Source: Pseudomonas gozinkensis (lineage in GTDB: Bacteria; Pseudomonadota; Gammaproteobacteria; Pseudomonadales; Pseudomonadaceae). Taken from it: 64,000 nucleotides of DNA. Of this stretch, positions 1 to 9,364 are shown piece by piece. Made by a program: the position numbers and the translations under genes. Location of the stretch: assembly GCF_014863585.1 (NCBI RefSeq), contig NZ_CP062253.1:3126501-3190500 (forward strand), in the 5' to 3' direction. The notes beneath the pieces are model-generated. The model saw only the letters and a list, made by a program, of their open reading frames with translations. It had not been told where the DNA came from and did not search any database. Position 1 is the stretch's first letter, and each line of letters begins with the position of its first letter.

Positions 1-321
1 GCGGTGATCGGGCATCTCGGGCTGGAGGCTTTTTCGCGAATTCGTCGCAGCCATGCCGGCAGTGTCGGCATGGCCGTTGCGGTGGCGTGGCAGGGCAAGG
101 GCGTGGGTTCGAAGCTGTTGTCGGCGGCGCTCGACGTCGCCGACAACTGGATGAACCTGCACCGGGTCGAGCTTTCGGTGTACGCCGACAACGAGGCGGC
201 GATCGGTCTTTACCGCAAGTTCGGCTTCGAGACCGAGGGCCTGTTTCGCGACTACGCCGTACGCGACGGGCAATGGGTCGATACGTTGAGCATGGCGCGG
301 CTGCGTCGGGTTACGGCTTGA
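1..321 (+). CDS. GNAT-family N-acetyltransferase, 5' end missing
   Basis: This is the C-terminal part of a GNAT acetyltransferase, which moves an acetyl group from acetyl-CoA to an amine. The reading frame is open to the left edge, so the true start lies outside the window; a GTG at 4 is only the first start-like codon. The acetyl-CoA pyrophosphate loop is visible as AWQGKGVGSKLL, followed by the usual beta strand (HRVELSVYADN) and the YRKFGFETEG segment near the C-terminus. This fits the YncA/RimI-like group; the substrate cannot be told. Its 3' end overlaps the convergent gene on the other strand by 11 bases (311-321). Confidence 0.85.
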   Translation, partial: AVIGHLGLEAFSRIRRSHAGSVGMAVAVAWQGKGVGSKLLSAALDVADNWMNLHRVELSVYADNEAAIGLYRKFGFETEGLFRDYAVRDGQWVDTLSMARLRRVTA

Positions 322-1267
322 CCAGTTGATCCGCGTCGACGTATTGGAACGTCGCCTCGTTGGCCGGTGTGGCCGGTGGGAACAGGCGGATCACGGGTAC
401 CCAGATCTTCGGGTTTGTGGAGTCGTAAAAATCCTTCTGGTTGCCCTGCGCTTCGGCCAACCCGGCATTGGTGCCGCCGGCTATGAAGAAGAACGCCATG
501 AGCGGGAGTGTGTTCTGCAGGTTCTGTGGCCAGGTCTTGATCACGATTTCATTCTGTTCGGTGAAATGCGCGGGGATCTGGCTCAACATTCCCCGCGCCC
601 GTATGGATTGATAGAAGGGCACTCCCGCCGGTTTGCCGGTGGCTTCGGAAACGTCAAACCCGCATTGGCGCAGGTTATGACTGTTGGGTGAGGTGTCCCA
701 TACTTTTTTCCATTGTTCGGCCGTGGCCACCCCGGCACTCTGACAGCGCTGGCTCGTTGCCGGGAACGAGGCATAAGGGCCGCAGGGCGGTTTTCGGTTC
801 CAGGTCCAGCCATCGATCGGGAAGGCACAGAGTACATCGAGGTCGACCTTGTCGACGGGCGCACCGAAGATCGGGTACAGCATGAAACCGTTGCCTTTGC
901 CCCATGCCAGCCGCCCGAATTTCGAGTCGGCCCTGAGGTAGGAAAACGAAACCCCTCCGCTATTGATCGAGGTCGGGCTTGGGTTCCAGACGTGGTGCGT
1001 GTCGCCGGGGTTCTTGTCAGTCACTCGCAAAACGATGCCGGAACAGAGAAAGGCAGGTCGGTTATCGTTCTTGTCACAGTTTGGAAATTGGCGGTTATAG
1101 AGCGTGTTCAACAACTCGACGACCTGAGGTCCGGTCAATTCGGCGTGCGGGTTGTTGCTCACTACCGGCAATGGTGAATCGGTGTCGACTTGAGTACAAC
1201 CCAAAACGGTTGCAGTCAGAATACTCAGGACGATGTTCTTCAGATTCATTGCGCCCTTGCTGTTCAT
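311..1267 (-). CDS. halovibrin (HvnA)-like secreted lipoprotein
   Basis: A 318-residue protein with a lipoprotein signal peptide (lipobox VLGC, cysteine about residue 24), so it is exported and probably lipid-anchored. The body contains segments I associate with Pseudomonas proteins named halovibrin HvnA: PAFLCSGIVLR, SGGVSFSYLRADSKF, LCAFPIDG and QCGFDV. The Vibrio fischeri halovibrins were described as secreted enzymes acting on NAD. Activity here is inferred from the name only, and I cannot point to catalytic residues. The start at 1267 has AAGGA 7 bases upstream; an internal ATG at 1249 is possible. It lies 20 bases after the DUF2599 gene, probably in one transcript. Many cysteines suggest disulfides in a periplasmic or extracellular fold. 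Confidence 0.6.
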   Translation of the reverse strand: MNSKGAMNLKNIVLSILTATVLGCTQVDTDSPLPVVSNNPHAELTGPQVVELLNTLYNRQFPNCDKNDNRPAFLCSGIVLRVTDKNPGDTHHVWNPSPTSINSGGVSFSYLRADSKFGRLAWGKGNGFMLYPIFGAPVDKVDLDVLCAFPIDGWTWNRKPPCGPYASFPATSQRCQSAGVATAEQWKKVWDTSPNSHNLRQCGFDVSEATGKPAGVPFYQSIRARGMLSQIPAHFTEQNEIVIKTWPQNLQNTLPLMAFFFIAGGTNAGLAEAQGNQKDFYDSTNPKIWVPVIRLFPPATPANEATFQYVDADQLVKP

Positions 1268-1287
1268 CTTGATGTCCTTGCTTGCGC

Positions 1288-1734
1288 TCAGGGTGCAGCT
1301 TCAGGTAACGGCTTTTCGTGGTTACAGCCTTCTGCCACTGTTTTTGAAAGCCCTACGTCAGGACGCCAGGGCTCCAGGTTCCATTCCGGTTTGTCCCGGG
1401 CAACCATCAGATGACAGATCAACTGGTGGCGCAGGCCATGGGTGTTTGTCCAGTAACGGCTGTTGGAATAATCACGGGTGAGCTCGTCCCATAAATAGGC
1501 CGTGCCCTCCGGAGGTGTCCGTCTGGCACAGTCGGTTGGCTTGATGGAAAGCGTCCACTCGTAGCTCCGGTAGATCCATTGCGCGCTGGCGACGTAACTC
1601 GTGCAGCGCTCCACCGTCTGGATGTAGCTGTCCGCGTCTGTGCGCATGGATGCGCGCATGTCGGGCGGTGTCTTCGCCACTTGCGAACAACCGGCAAGCA
1701 GCGCTATCGCAAGTGCGTAGATCATTTTTTGCAT
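1288..1734 (-). CDS. DUF2599-domain lipoprotein
   Basis: A 148-residue lipoprotein; the lipobox is LLAGC with the cysteine at residue 16. The region from residue 50 to the end matches the DUF2599 pattern as I know it: a SAQWI strand, a stretch of Ser/Thr/Pro, an LWDEL helix, then the paired features LICHLMVARDKPEWNLEP and a final GC. Function is unknown. It stands immediately upstream of the halovibrin-like gene, 20 bases apart on the same strand, and 64 bases after the Ig-like gene. It may be a partner of the secreted enzyme (for example an inhibitor or co-secreted subunit), but nothing in the sequence proves that. The start has GAGG 7 bases upstream. Confidence 0.7.
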   Translation of the reverse strand: MQKMIYALAIALLAGCSQVAKTPPDMRASMRTDADSYIQTVERCTSYVASAQWIYRSYEWTLSIKPTDCARRTPPEGTAYLWDELTRDYSNSRYWTNTHGLRHQLICHLMVARDKPEWNLEPWRPDVGLSKTVAEGCNHEKPLPEAAP

Positions 1735-1798
1735 GATTTGCCCTCACTTTGGTGTAACCGGTCGCCAAGTCATTGGTCTTGTTTAGTCAAAAAAATGC

Positions 1799-3178
1799 TT
1801 AAAGCTGTACCTTCAAATACGGCGAAAAAATGATGGGGTCCGTGCTATTCGTGCGTCTGATGGTGTAGTTGAAGTAGGCTGTCTTGCCTCGGTTGTTGCT
1901 TACCCAGCCTGTCGGAATCCTGAAGTCCATATAGGCACCTTGGACGTAAGGGATCTCGTTGCTGTCGAGACGTGTCTGACCATCAATGGTTAATGAGATG
2001 CGTACCGTATAAGGTGCTTCGAGGGGGTTTGGGGCGTAAAGCCTGAGGTTGTCTCTGGCAGCATTGATCGTGGGGACGCCACAGAGGTGCATCTGTCGGG
2101 TGATGTGGACGTCCAGGTCGTTAGAGGGGCGCTCGATCACTGTGTCCGGCAGAATGACGGTGTAAGAAAATTGGATCTTGTTGGCGATGGAGTCGACAAT
2201 CACTCGACGAGGGATCAGAAACGTCAATTTCTGCCCGGCAGAAGAAATTTCCTGGGTAGTGCTGCCGTAGGTTTCAGCGCGTCCGATGCAATAAACTCTG
2301 ACTTTTTGCCTAGGAGCAGACCCTTTGTATTCCACTTCGACCGTGGCATGTTCCTTGTCGTAAAAGTGTGCGTTGAAATCCATGACTGTGCCGTTAGATA
2401 GCCGGGCCTCCAGTACTTTGGGCTTTAACAGATCAAGGTCGGGCTGTTTCACATGCACATCGATCTCGGTGGCTTTTGACCAGATCGCCAGCGGGCCTGA
2501 GGAGTCGCCGAGACTGGTTTCCGCACGGAATCGAATGGCGAATTGTTTATTGTCCTGCCAGAGGTCCTGAGCGAAGAGCTTAATCTGCACATAGCCAAGT
2601 TGAACGTCTGCTGCAGTCACTCTATGCGTTTTAAACCTTCCGTCGAGATCCAGAGTGACGACGTCACCTGTTCGCATGTAGGTGTAGCGCATCGTGACAT
2701 CAACCCCTTTTGCCGCCTCTGTGGGACCTACGCTCGTGGGGGACACTGTTAAAGTAAGGTTCGGATTGGGCCCGGAACCCACTACTTCTCCTCCCGCGCG
2801 CGGAATGTGGACGAGCGTCACCAGATCAATTGAATCCGTTCCTCCGGGCTGGATTGTGTTCGTTGCCCGCACCACCAGCGTGTTGGGGCCGTCACTGAAA
2901 AGAGCTTTAGGCACGTCATAGTAGAAAGCCTTGCCTTCTTCCCCCGTTTGAATGGTTTTCATGAATAGGGGAGTGCCTTTGTTGATGATCAGCCATCCAC
3001 TGTCGTTCACCGTCTGTTGATCCCAGGGATCAATCAAAAGTCGGAGCCAGTCACCGGGGACGGTGAAGAGTGCGAGCGGTATGCCGAAGTGAACGTTCAA
3101 GGTGAGGTCGGGGTAGTAAGTCGGGTTTAGAACTCCCCCAACCACTTTGGCGGGATAAACCACAAACGGACTGTTCAT
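1799..3178 (-). CDS. large Ig-like beta-sandwich protein, function unknown
   Basis: A 459-residue protein of alternating beta strands with repeating modules of about 90-120 residues (for example LTLTVSPTSVGPTEAAKGVDV, then VTMRYTYM; later VEVEYKG, IQFSYTV and FNYTIRR), suggesting three or four Ig-like sandwiches. No signal peptide or membrane segment is visible. The frame is open to an upstream ATG at 3238, but the ATG at 3178 has GGAG 8 bases before it and gives a cleaner N-terminus (MNSPFVVYP). Base composition is lower in GC than nearby housekeeping genes, which suggests an accessory gene. A 16-base perfect palindrome lies 85 bases upstream. I recognise the general type from other Pseudomonas genomes but not a function. 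Confidence 0.7.
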   Translation of the reverse strand: MNSPFVVYPAKVVGGVLNPTYYPDLTLNVHFGIPLALFTVPGDWLRLLIDPWDQQTVNDSGWLIINKGTPLFMKTIQTGEEGKAFYYDVPKALFSDGPNTLVVRATNTIQPGGTDSIDLVTLVHIPRAGGEVVGSGPNPNLTLTVSPTSVGPTEAAKGVDVTMRYTYMRTGDVVTLDLDGRFKTHRVTAADVQLGYVQIKLFAQDLWQDNKQFAIRFRAETSLGDSSGPLAIWSKATEIDVHVKQPDLDLLKPKVLEARLSNGTVMDFNAHFYDKEHATVEVEYKGSAPRQKVRVYCIGRAETYGSTTQEISSAGQKLTFLIPRRVIVDSIANKIQFSYTVILPDTVIERPSNDLDVHITRQMHLCGVPTINAARDNLRLYAPNPLEAPYTVRISLTIDGQTRLDSNEIPYVQGAYMDFRIPTGWVSNNRGKTAYFNYTIRRTNSTDPIIFSPYLKVQL

Positions 3179-3262
3179 CTTCTGCACTCCAGAGTTCATG
3201 ACGGTGATTGCGTGAGCCGCAACGGCTACCGTCATCAAACACCGCCCATCCGTGTCTGCCTA

Positions 3263-3278
3263 CTGTCAGATCTGACAG
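3263..3278. promoter_or_regulatory. perfect palindrome, possible operator
   Basis: CTGTCAGATCTGACAG is a perfect 16-base palindrome, 85 bases upstream of the Ig-like gene start. Read on the coding strand it is preceded by TTCAC, so CACCTGTCA, one variable base, then ATCTGACAG is almost identical to the site at 59151-59172 upstream of another unknown gene. It looks like a dimeric repressor or activator site. I do not know the regulator. Confidence 0.5.
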
Positions 3279-3416
3279 GTGAACCCTGAAAAAACCAACC
3301 GTTCGTCGTTATCTACGCAGAGCAGGCGGTGAACGCGTCGCGCTTTGTCGTACGTCAAGTCGTTGAACCTGCCATGATCGACCTTCGCGGTATCGCTACT
3401 CTCCGAGGGCAATCAG

Positions 3417-3908
3417 ATGGACGATGTACAGCAACTGGGCGAGATGCTTCGCCACTATGCCGACAGCGAAGCGCACAAAAAGCAGGTGTTCGAGACACAG
3501 TCGGCGACCTGGGCTGAGCGGATTACCGAATTGTTCGGGCAGATCCAGCAATGGCTGGCACCGGTGCAGTCGCCGGGTTTGCTGGAGGTGAGTCGGGAAC
3601 CGTATGTGGCGTTCGGGCCGAGCACCCCGGTGGAAACCTCAACCTTCAAGACTGAAAAGCTGAGTATCGTGATTGCCGGCAAGCCGGTGGAGTTCGTGCC
3701 GGATGTGATGGGCAGTGGCGGGCAGATTTCGCTGGCGGTGATGGGGCTGACGGCGGCGCGTTACGGGAGTGTTTCGCTGGTGGGGTTGCCCAATGGTGAT
3801 TGGCAGTGGCGCAAGACCAATGGGTTGAAGGATCCGGATACGTTTGCTTTCGATGCGAATTTCCTCGCGCAACAGTTACAGAGCCTCATCCCTCGCGACC
3901 GCACCTAA
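3417..3908 (+). CDS. hypothetical protein
   Basis: A 163-residue soluble protein without signal peptide or membrane segment. The first 55 residues are predicted helical and charged (QLGEMLRHYADSEAHKKQVFE, then WAERITELFGQIQQWL); the rest looks like mixed beta structure (LSIVIAGKPVEFVPDVMG, SVSLVGLPNGDWQWRK). The ATG at 3417 has GAGGG 7 bases before it. I do not recognise the family. It is transcribed away from the Ig-like gene and is followed directly by a 112-base intergenic repeat. Confidence 0.7.
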   Translation: MDDVQQLGEMLRHYADSEAHKKQVFETQSATWAERITELFGQIQQWLAPVQSPGLLEVSREPYVAFGPSTPVETSTFKTEKLSIVIAGKPVEFVPDVMGSGGQISLAVMGLTAARYGSVSLVGLPNGDWQWRKTNGLKDPDTFAFDANFLAQQLQSLIPRDRT

Positions 3909-3930
3909 GATCAAAAGCAACCCACTAGCT

Positions 3931-4042
3931 GATCGTTCCCACGCTCTGCGTGGGAATGCAGCCCGGGACGCTCCGCGTCCCTTCCTGAGCTGGAACGCGG
4001 AGCGTCCCTTGAGGCATTCCCACGCGGAGCGTGGGAACGATC
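3931..4042 (-). repeat. 112-bp MITE-like inverted repeat, copy A
   Basis: Ends are GATCGTTCCCACGC and its inverse. Inside are nested inverted repeats (GGGACGCTCCGCG with GCGGAGCGTCCC), so the whole unit folds as a branched hairpin. It is in the opposite orientation to copies at 40459-40570 and 56026-56137, and a diverged copy lies at 50264-50384. It sits between the 3' ends of two convergent genes. Confidence 0.85.
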
Positions 4043-4060
4043 AATATCAACGGCAGTAAC

Positions 4061-4282
4061 TCACATTTCGAGGTTGATCCAGCCAGGTTTGGCTATCTCC
4101 GGCGCCACGGCTTTCACGGCTTTACCGGTGGCCAACTCCACCCGCCGAGCCACCTCCGGATCATCCGCAAACGGCGTCAGACTCGCCTCATCCAGGCTCT
4201 CGGCTGTCTCATGCCGCAAGCAGTACTCAACCGCCAGCCACAGAAACACCACGCCCAACACATTCAAGAAAATATCGAACAT
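4061..4282 (-). CDS. CcoQ-like small subunit of orphan cbb3 oxidase
   Basis: A 73-residue protein with one N-terminal membrane segment (FLNVLGVVFLWLAVEYCL) followed by a short cytoplasmic tail with LTPFADDPEVARRV, which resembles the CcoQ tail (LPFADE-type). It starts 15 bases after ccoN with GGGAG 6 bases before its ATG. In P. aeruginosa the orphan ccoN4 is likewise paired with a small ccoQ-like gene (ccoQ4). Its likely role is to stabilise the oxidase in the inner membrane. The tail after residue 50 is longer than in ordinary CcoQ. Confidence 0.7.
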   Translation of the reverse strand: MFDIFLNVLGVVFLWLAVEYCLRHETAESLDEASLTPFADDPEVARRVELATGKAVKAVAPEIAKPGWINLEM

Positions 4283-4297
4283 GACCGGCTCCCTTGA

Positions 4298-5725
<1,428 letters not shown>

Positions 5726-6067
5726 GGTCAGTTCATCCACGGTTGCAAAGTCTTGCCAGGCCACCCGGTCTGGCACGAGCTGCACTGTAGAAACCCCACC
5801 GGAAACAAAACAGGCTCAGGAATTGTTGATTTATGCGGATCAGATCCAGGCGCTGTGTGCGGCCATCTGCCGCGCCCTGATACGGTTTTTATGCGTTCAG
5901 GTGAATCTGTAACGGGCTGCGCTGCAACGTCATAGTGCTTTTACAAAAACTGTGGGAGCGAGCTTGCTCGCGATTGCGGTGTGTCAGCCAACATTGCCGT
6001 TGCCTGACACACCGCAATCGCGAGCAAGCTCGCTCCCACAGGAAATTCCTGACGAGGTAGTAGGCCG
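5726..6067. other. divergent intergenic region ccoN4 / siroheme reductase
   Basis: A 342-base region between divergent genes. The left part (5726-5950) must hold the ccoN4 promoter and probably the reductase promoter; I could not identify a convincing -35/-10 pair or a proper Anr box. The right part is filled by a REPIN ending 26 bases before the reductase start. Confidence 0.6.
5952..6041. repeat. REPIN with 37-base perfect arms
   Basis: Two inverted REP sequences (TGTGGGAGCGAGCTTGCTCG and its inverse). The arms match perfectly over 37 bases around a 16-base loop. The perfect match extends beyond the REP core, which is longer than in the other copies here. It lies in the 5' leader of the siroheme reductase gene. 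Confidence 0.92.
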
Positions 6068-7741
6068 ATGTACCAATACGATGATTACGACCGGGCGCTG
6101 GTGTTCGAGCGCGTTGCGCAGTTTCGCGATCAGGTCGAGCGCTTCATGGCCGGGGAGTTGAGCGAAGAAGAGTTCCTGCCGCTGCGCCTGCAGAATGGCC
6201 TGTACATGCAAAAGCACGCCTACATGCTGCGGGTGGCGATTCCCTACGGCACGCTGAGCGCCGAACAGATGCGCACACTGGCGAGCATTGCCCGGGATTA
6301 CGACCGTGGTTACGGCCACTTCACCACCCGGCAGAACATGCAGTTCAACTGGATCGAGCTGCACGAAGTGCCGGACATCCTCGAACGTCTGGCGCAGGTC
6401 AACATGCATGCGATCCAGACCTCCGGCAATTGCGTACGCAACATCACCACCGAAGCCTTCGCCGGGGTCGCGGCGGACGAGTTGATCGACCCACGCCCGC
6501 TGGCGGAAATTCTGCGGCAATGGTCGACGATCAACCCGGAATTCCTGTTTCTGCCGCGCAAGTTCAAGATTGCCATCTGCTCGGCGAAGCAGGATCGCGC
6601 GGCGATCATGATGCACGACATTGGCCTCTACCTTTATCCCGGTCGCGACGGCCAGATGCTGCTGCGAGTGATCGTCGGCGGTGGTCTGGGGCGCACGCCG
6701 ATTCTCGGTCTGCAGATCCGCGATGGCTTGCCGTGGCAGCATTTGCTGTCTTACGTCGAGGCGGTGCTGCGGGTCTACAACCGCCACGGCCGACGCGACA
6801 ACAAGTACAAGGCGCGGATCAAGATTCTGGTCAAGGCGCTGGGCATCGAGGCGTTCGCCAAGGAAGTCGAAGAGGAATGGCAACACCTCAAGGACGGCCC
6901 GGCGCAACTGACCGAGGATGAATACCAGCGGGTCGCCAGTGCTTTTGTGCCGCCGAGCTATCGCACGCTGGCGGGCACCGATCTGGATTTCGGCACGCAC
7001 CTGGCCGACAACCCGGCGTTCGCCCGTTGGGTCGCACGCAACGTTCAGCCGCACAAAGTGCCGGGCTACACCAGCGTGGTGCTGTCGACCAAACCGGGTC
7101 TGGCCTCGCCGCCGGGGGATGTCACCGATGCGCAGATGCAGGCCGTGGCTGACTGGTCCGAGCACTTCGGTTTCGGCGAAATCCGCATCGCCCACGAGCA
7201 GAACATCGTCCTGCCGGACGTGCCCAAGTCCGAGCTGTTCGCGCTGTGGCAACTGGCGAAAGAGCAGGGACTGGGCGCCGCCAACGTCGGTCTGCTGACC
7301 GACATCATTGCCTGCCCCGGCGGTGATTTCTGTGCGCTGGCCAACGCCAAGTCGATCCCGATTGCCCAGGCGATTCAGGCGCGTTTCGACAACCTCGACT
7401 ACCTGCACGATCTGGGCGACATCAGCCTGAACATCTCCGGCTGCATGAACGCCTGCGGCCATCACCACATCGGCAACATCGGGATTCTCGGCGTCGATAA
7501 AAACGGCAGCGAGTGGTACCAGATCACCCTCGGCGGGGCCCAGGGCAAGAACAGCGCACTGGGCAAAGTCATCGGCCCGTCGTTCAGCGCCGCCGAAGTG
7601 CCGCAGGTGATCGAACGGATCATCGGCACTTTCGTGCGCTATCGCGAGGCCGAAGAACTGTTCGTCGATACCGTGGCACGCATCGGTCTGGAGCCGTTCA
7701 AGGAGCGGGTTTACCCGAAAGCGCTGGAGGCTTCGGTATGA
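6068..7741 (+). CDS. nitrite/sulfite reductase, siroheme / 4Fe-4S
   Basis: A 557-residue siroheme reductase of the CysI/NirA family, about the length of E. coli CysI (570). The coupled 4Fe-4S/siroheme site is intact: CPGGDFC (cysteines 416 and 422) and GCMNACGHHH (cysteines 459 and 463). The duplicated ferredoxin-like half domains are seen as SGNCVRN near residue 120 and later repeats. It reduces sulfite or nitrite with six electrons. Its place next to orphan ccoN and DUF934 points to the P. aeruginosa PA4130 type, linked to growth with cyanide, rather than the main cysI. The downstream DUF934 gene overlaps by 4 bases (ATGA). Confidence 0.85.
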   Translation: MYQYDDYDRALVFERVAQFRDQVERFMAGELSEEEFLPLRLQNGLYMQKHAYMLRVAIPYGTLSAEQMRTLASIARDYDRGYGHFTTRQNMQFNWIELHEVPDILERLAQVNMHAIQTSGNCVRNITTEAFAGVAADELIDPRPLAEILRQWSTINPEFLFLPRKFKIAICSAKQDRAAIMMHDIGLYLYPGRDGQMLLRVIVGGGLGRTPILGLQIRDGLPWQHLLSYVEAVLRVYNRHGRRDNKYKARIKILVKALGIEAFAKEVEEEWQHLKDGPAQLTEDEYQRVASAFVPPSYRTLAGTDLDFGTHLADNPAFARWVARNVQPHKVPGYTSVVLSTKPGLASPPGDVTDAQMQAVADWSEHFGFGEIRIAHEQNIVLPDVPKSELFALWQLAKEQGLGAANVGLLTDIIACPGGDFCALANAKSIPIAQAIQARFDNLDYLHDLGDISLNISGCMNACGHHHIGNIGILGVDKNGSEWYQITLGGAQGKNSALGKVIGPSFSAAEVPQVIERIIGTFVRYREAEELFVDTVARIGLEPFKERVYPKALEASV

Positions 7742-8217
7742 ACAATCTGCTGAGGATGGAGGCGAGCGGGGCGCGGATCGTGCTCGACGATCCGTGGACG
7801 TTGATTCGCTCGCCTGAAACGGCTGACAGCACTGAAATGCTGATTCTGCCCCTGGCCCACTGGCTCGAATCGCCCTCGACCCACGCGGTCTGGCTGGGCC
7901 CTGACGACGGCGTCGAAAGCCTGTTGCCATGGCTGACCTCACTGCCACTGATCGCCCTCGACTTCCCGAGCTTTCGCGACGGCCGCGCCTACAGCCAGGC
8001 CTATCTGCTGCGCAGCCGTTTCGGCTGGAAAGGCGAGTTGCGGGCGATTGGCGATGTACTGCGCGACCAGCTCAGCCACATGCGCCAGTGCGGTTTCGAC
8101 AGCTTCGCCGTGCGCGAGGACAAATCCGCCGAGGATGCGCTCAAGGGCCTGGCCGGGATGAGCGTGTTGTACGGGCGCTCGGTGATTGAGCCGCGACCGC
8201 TGTTCCGGCGCAGGTGA
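7738..8217 (+). CDS. DUF934 protein, partner of siroheme reductase
   Basis: A 159-residue cytosolic protein of the DUF934 family. Marks are IALDFPSFRDGRAYSQAYLLR, then ELRAIGDVLRDQLSHMRQCGF, the usual core. The family almost always accompanies CysI/NirA-type reductases and is thought to help electron delivery or assembly; its biochemical role is not settled. The start ATG overlaps the stop of the reductase gene (ATGA at 7738-7741), so the two are translationally coupled. A terminator-like hairpin follows at 8238. Confidence 0.85.
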   Translation: MNNLLRMEASGARIVLDDPWTLIRSPETADSTEMLILPLAHWLESPSTHAVWLGPDDGVESLLPWLTSLPLIALDFPSFRDGRAYSQAYLLRSRFGWKGELRAIGDVLRDQLSHMRQCGFDSFAVREDKSAEDALKGLAGMSVLYGRSVIEPRPLFRRR

Positions 8218-8237
8218 TGCAGGGGAAACCCTTAGAA

Positions 8238-8259
8238 CCCTGATGAATCGGGGATTTTT
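8238..8259 (+). terminator. rho-independent terminator after DUF934 gene
   Basis: Stem CCCTGAT / ATCGGGG (one G-U pair) around a 2-base loop, followed by a run of T (ATTTTTC). It lies 20 bases after the DUF934 stop. Confidence 0.6.
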
Positions 8260-8261
8260 CC

Positions 8262-8290
8262 TTGGGTCGATGGTGGCCTTTTGGTAGAGT
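8262..8290 (+). promoter_or_regulatory. possible sigma-70 promoter for the membrane protein gene
   Basis: TTGGGT (8262-8267), 17 bases, TAGAGT (8285-8290). The match is moderate (3 of 6 and 4 of 6). It stands directly after a terminator and about 50 bases before the GTG start, where a promoter is expected. Confidence 0.35.
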
Positions 8291-8346
8291 CCCCGTCGCC
8301 AGCGGGTTTTCGGCTGGACGACGGAACGAAGAAGGGAGTCTGATCA

Positions 8347-9321
8347 GTGAGTCCGGGCAAAAAAATTCTGGGCATCACCGCGTTGCTGTTGATGGTGACG
8401 CTGTGGGCCGGTTACATCTATGTGTTCAATGAAAACCGTGGCGGTCAGCTCGGCGGCGTCGGCGAAAGCACCGCCTGGTGCGGCACGCCGCCGAACACCG
8501 AAGCGGCGCTGCTGGGCAAGGATCAGCTGACCCTGCGCATCACCAACAACCTGCGCGGCGAGTTCATGCTCAGCGGCGCGGTGGTGGTCTCCGAGCGCAC
8601 CTTCAACCGCTATGACCTGGGCCGCAACGAGCTGCGTCTGCGCCTGGAACCGTTGCAGTGGTCGTTTGGTGTCACGCCGATCTTCCTCGAACAGGTGAAA
8701 GTCCTGCCCCTGAGCCGCAACCTCGCCTCGACCGACAAGAGCGCCTTCGCCGAACTCGAATCGCGCCCGATCAGCGTTCAGGGCCGGGTTACCGAATTTC
8801 CTTTCGACACCTATCGCTACGGCTACAAACCGGTGCTGTATTACCTCAAGGGCAGCGAGCGCATCGACCTGCGTTTCAAGAACATCACCACGCTGATGGA
8901 GATGTCCAACACCTTCACGCCGATCCAGAAGTACAACCGCGCCGACTACATCAACGAGAAAAACTCGATGATCCGCGACGAGGACTACAAAGCCTACGGC
9001 CCCCACGAATGCGCGTTCAGCGTCGAGCGCAAAGGCTCGTTCAAGGTTGTGGTGCTGTTGATGCTGCTGGTGCTGTGCCTGCCGTTGCTGCTGGTGTTCT
9101 ACCGTGATGAGCCGGGGATCGACTTCCTCGCCACGCTCGTGGGGATCGGCGTGGTGCGCACGGTGCTGGTGGGGCCGGTGCAGGATTTCCAGCTGTACAA
9201 CATTGATTTTCTGTTCGGTGCGGCGATTTTGCTGGTGGGGACGGTGTCGCTGATCAAGGCGATGCGGGCGAACAGCCGGCGGGAGATGGCGTTGCGCAGC
9301 GGAGAGACTTCGAGCTGGTGA
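8347..9321 (+). CDS. membrane protein of unknown function
   Basis: A 324-residue protein. One membrane helix lies near residues 7-27, followed by a periplasmic domain of about 195 residues, then three hydrophobic segments (VVVLLMLLVLCLPLLLVFY, LATLVGIGVVRTVLVG, FLFGAAILLVGTVSLI) with a short charged tail. The large domain is beta-rich, with ERTFNRYDLGRNELRLRLEP and FPFDTYRYGYKPVLYYL. I know similar uncharacterised Pseudomonas proteins but no function. It starts at GTG with GGGAG 8 bases upstream. It has its own likely promoter and terminator, so it is a single-gene unit. Confidence 0.8.
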   Translation: MSPGKKILGITALLLMVTLWAGYIYVFNENRGGQLGGVGESTAWCGTPPNTEAALLGKDQLTLRITNNLRGEFMLSGAVVVSERTFNRYDLGRNELRLRLEPLQWSFGVTPIFLEQVKVLPLSRNLASTDKSAFAELESRPISVQGRVTEFPFDTYRYGYKPVLYYLKGSERIDLRFKNITTLMEMSNTFTPIQKYNRADYINEKNSMIRDEDYKAYGPHECAFSVERKGSFKVVVLLMLLVLCLPLLLVFYRDEPGIDFLATLVGIGVVRTVLVGPVQDFQLYNIDFLFGAAILLVGTVSLIKAMRANSRREMALRSGETSSW

Positions 9322-9327
9322 CGCAAT

Positions 9328-9364
9328 CAGGCGGGAGCAGCAGAGTGCTGCTCCCGCCTGTTTT
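9328..9364. terminator. strong hairpin between convergent genes
   Basis: Perfect 15-base stem CAGGCGGGAGCAGCA / TGCTGCTCCCGCCTG with a 3-base loop, followed by TTTTC on the plus strand. It lies between the 3' ends of the membrane protein gene and the octaheme cytochrome gene. Confidence 0.8.

Noticed and set aside
1770..1800. T run after the Ig-like gene as a terminator
   Set aside because: The only stem before it is GCTT/AAGC with a one-base loop, too weak to call a terminator, so read-through into the DUF2599 gene is likely.
5771..5784. TGGCAC followed by TGCA, resembling a sigma-54 promoter
   Set aside because: GG to GC spacing is 2 bases short of the consensus and the orientation does not serve either neighbour well.
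5826..5843. Possible Anr/Fnr box TTGAT ... GATCA upstream of ccoN4
   Set aside because: The half sites are separated by about 7-8 bases instead of the required 4, so it does not fit TTGATNNNNATCAA.
5984..7948. 654-codon open frame on the minus strand
   Set aside because: Antisense to the siroheme reductase gene, whose cluster cysteines are unmistakable; the mirror frame has no domain.
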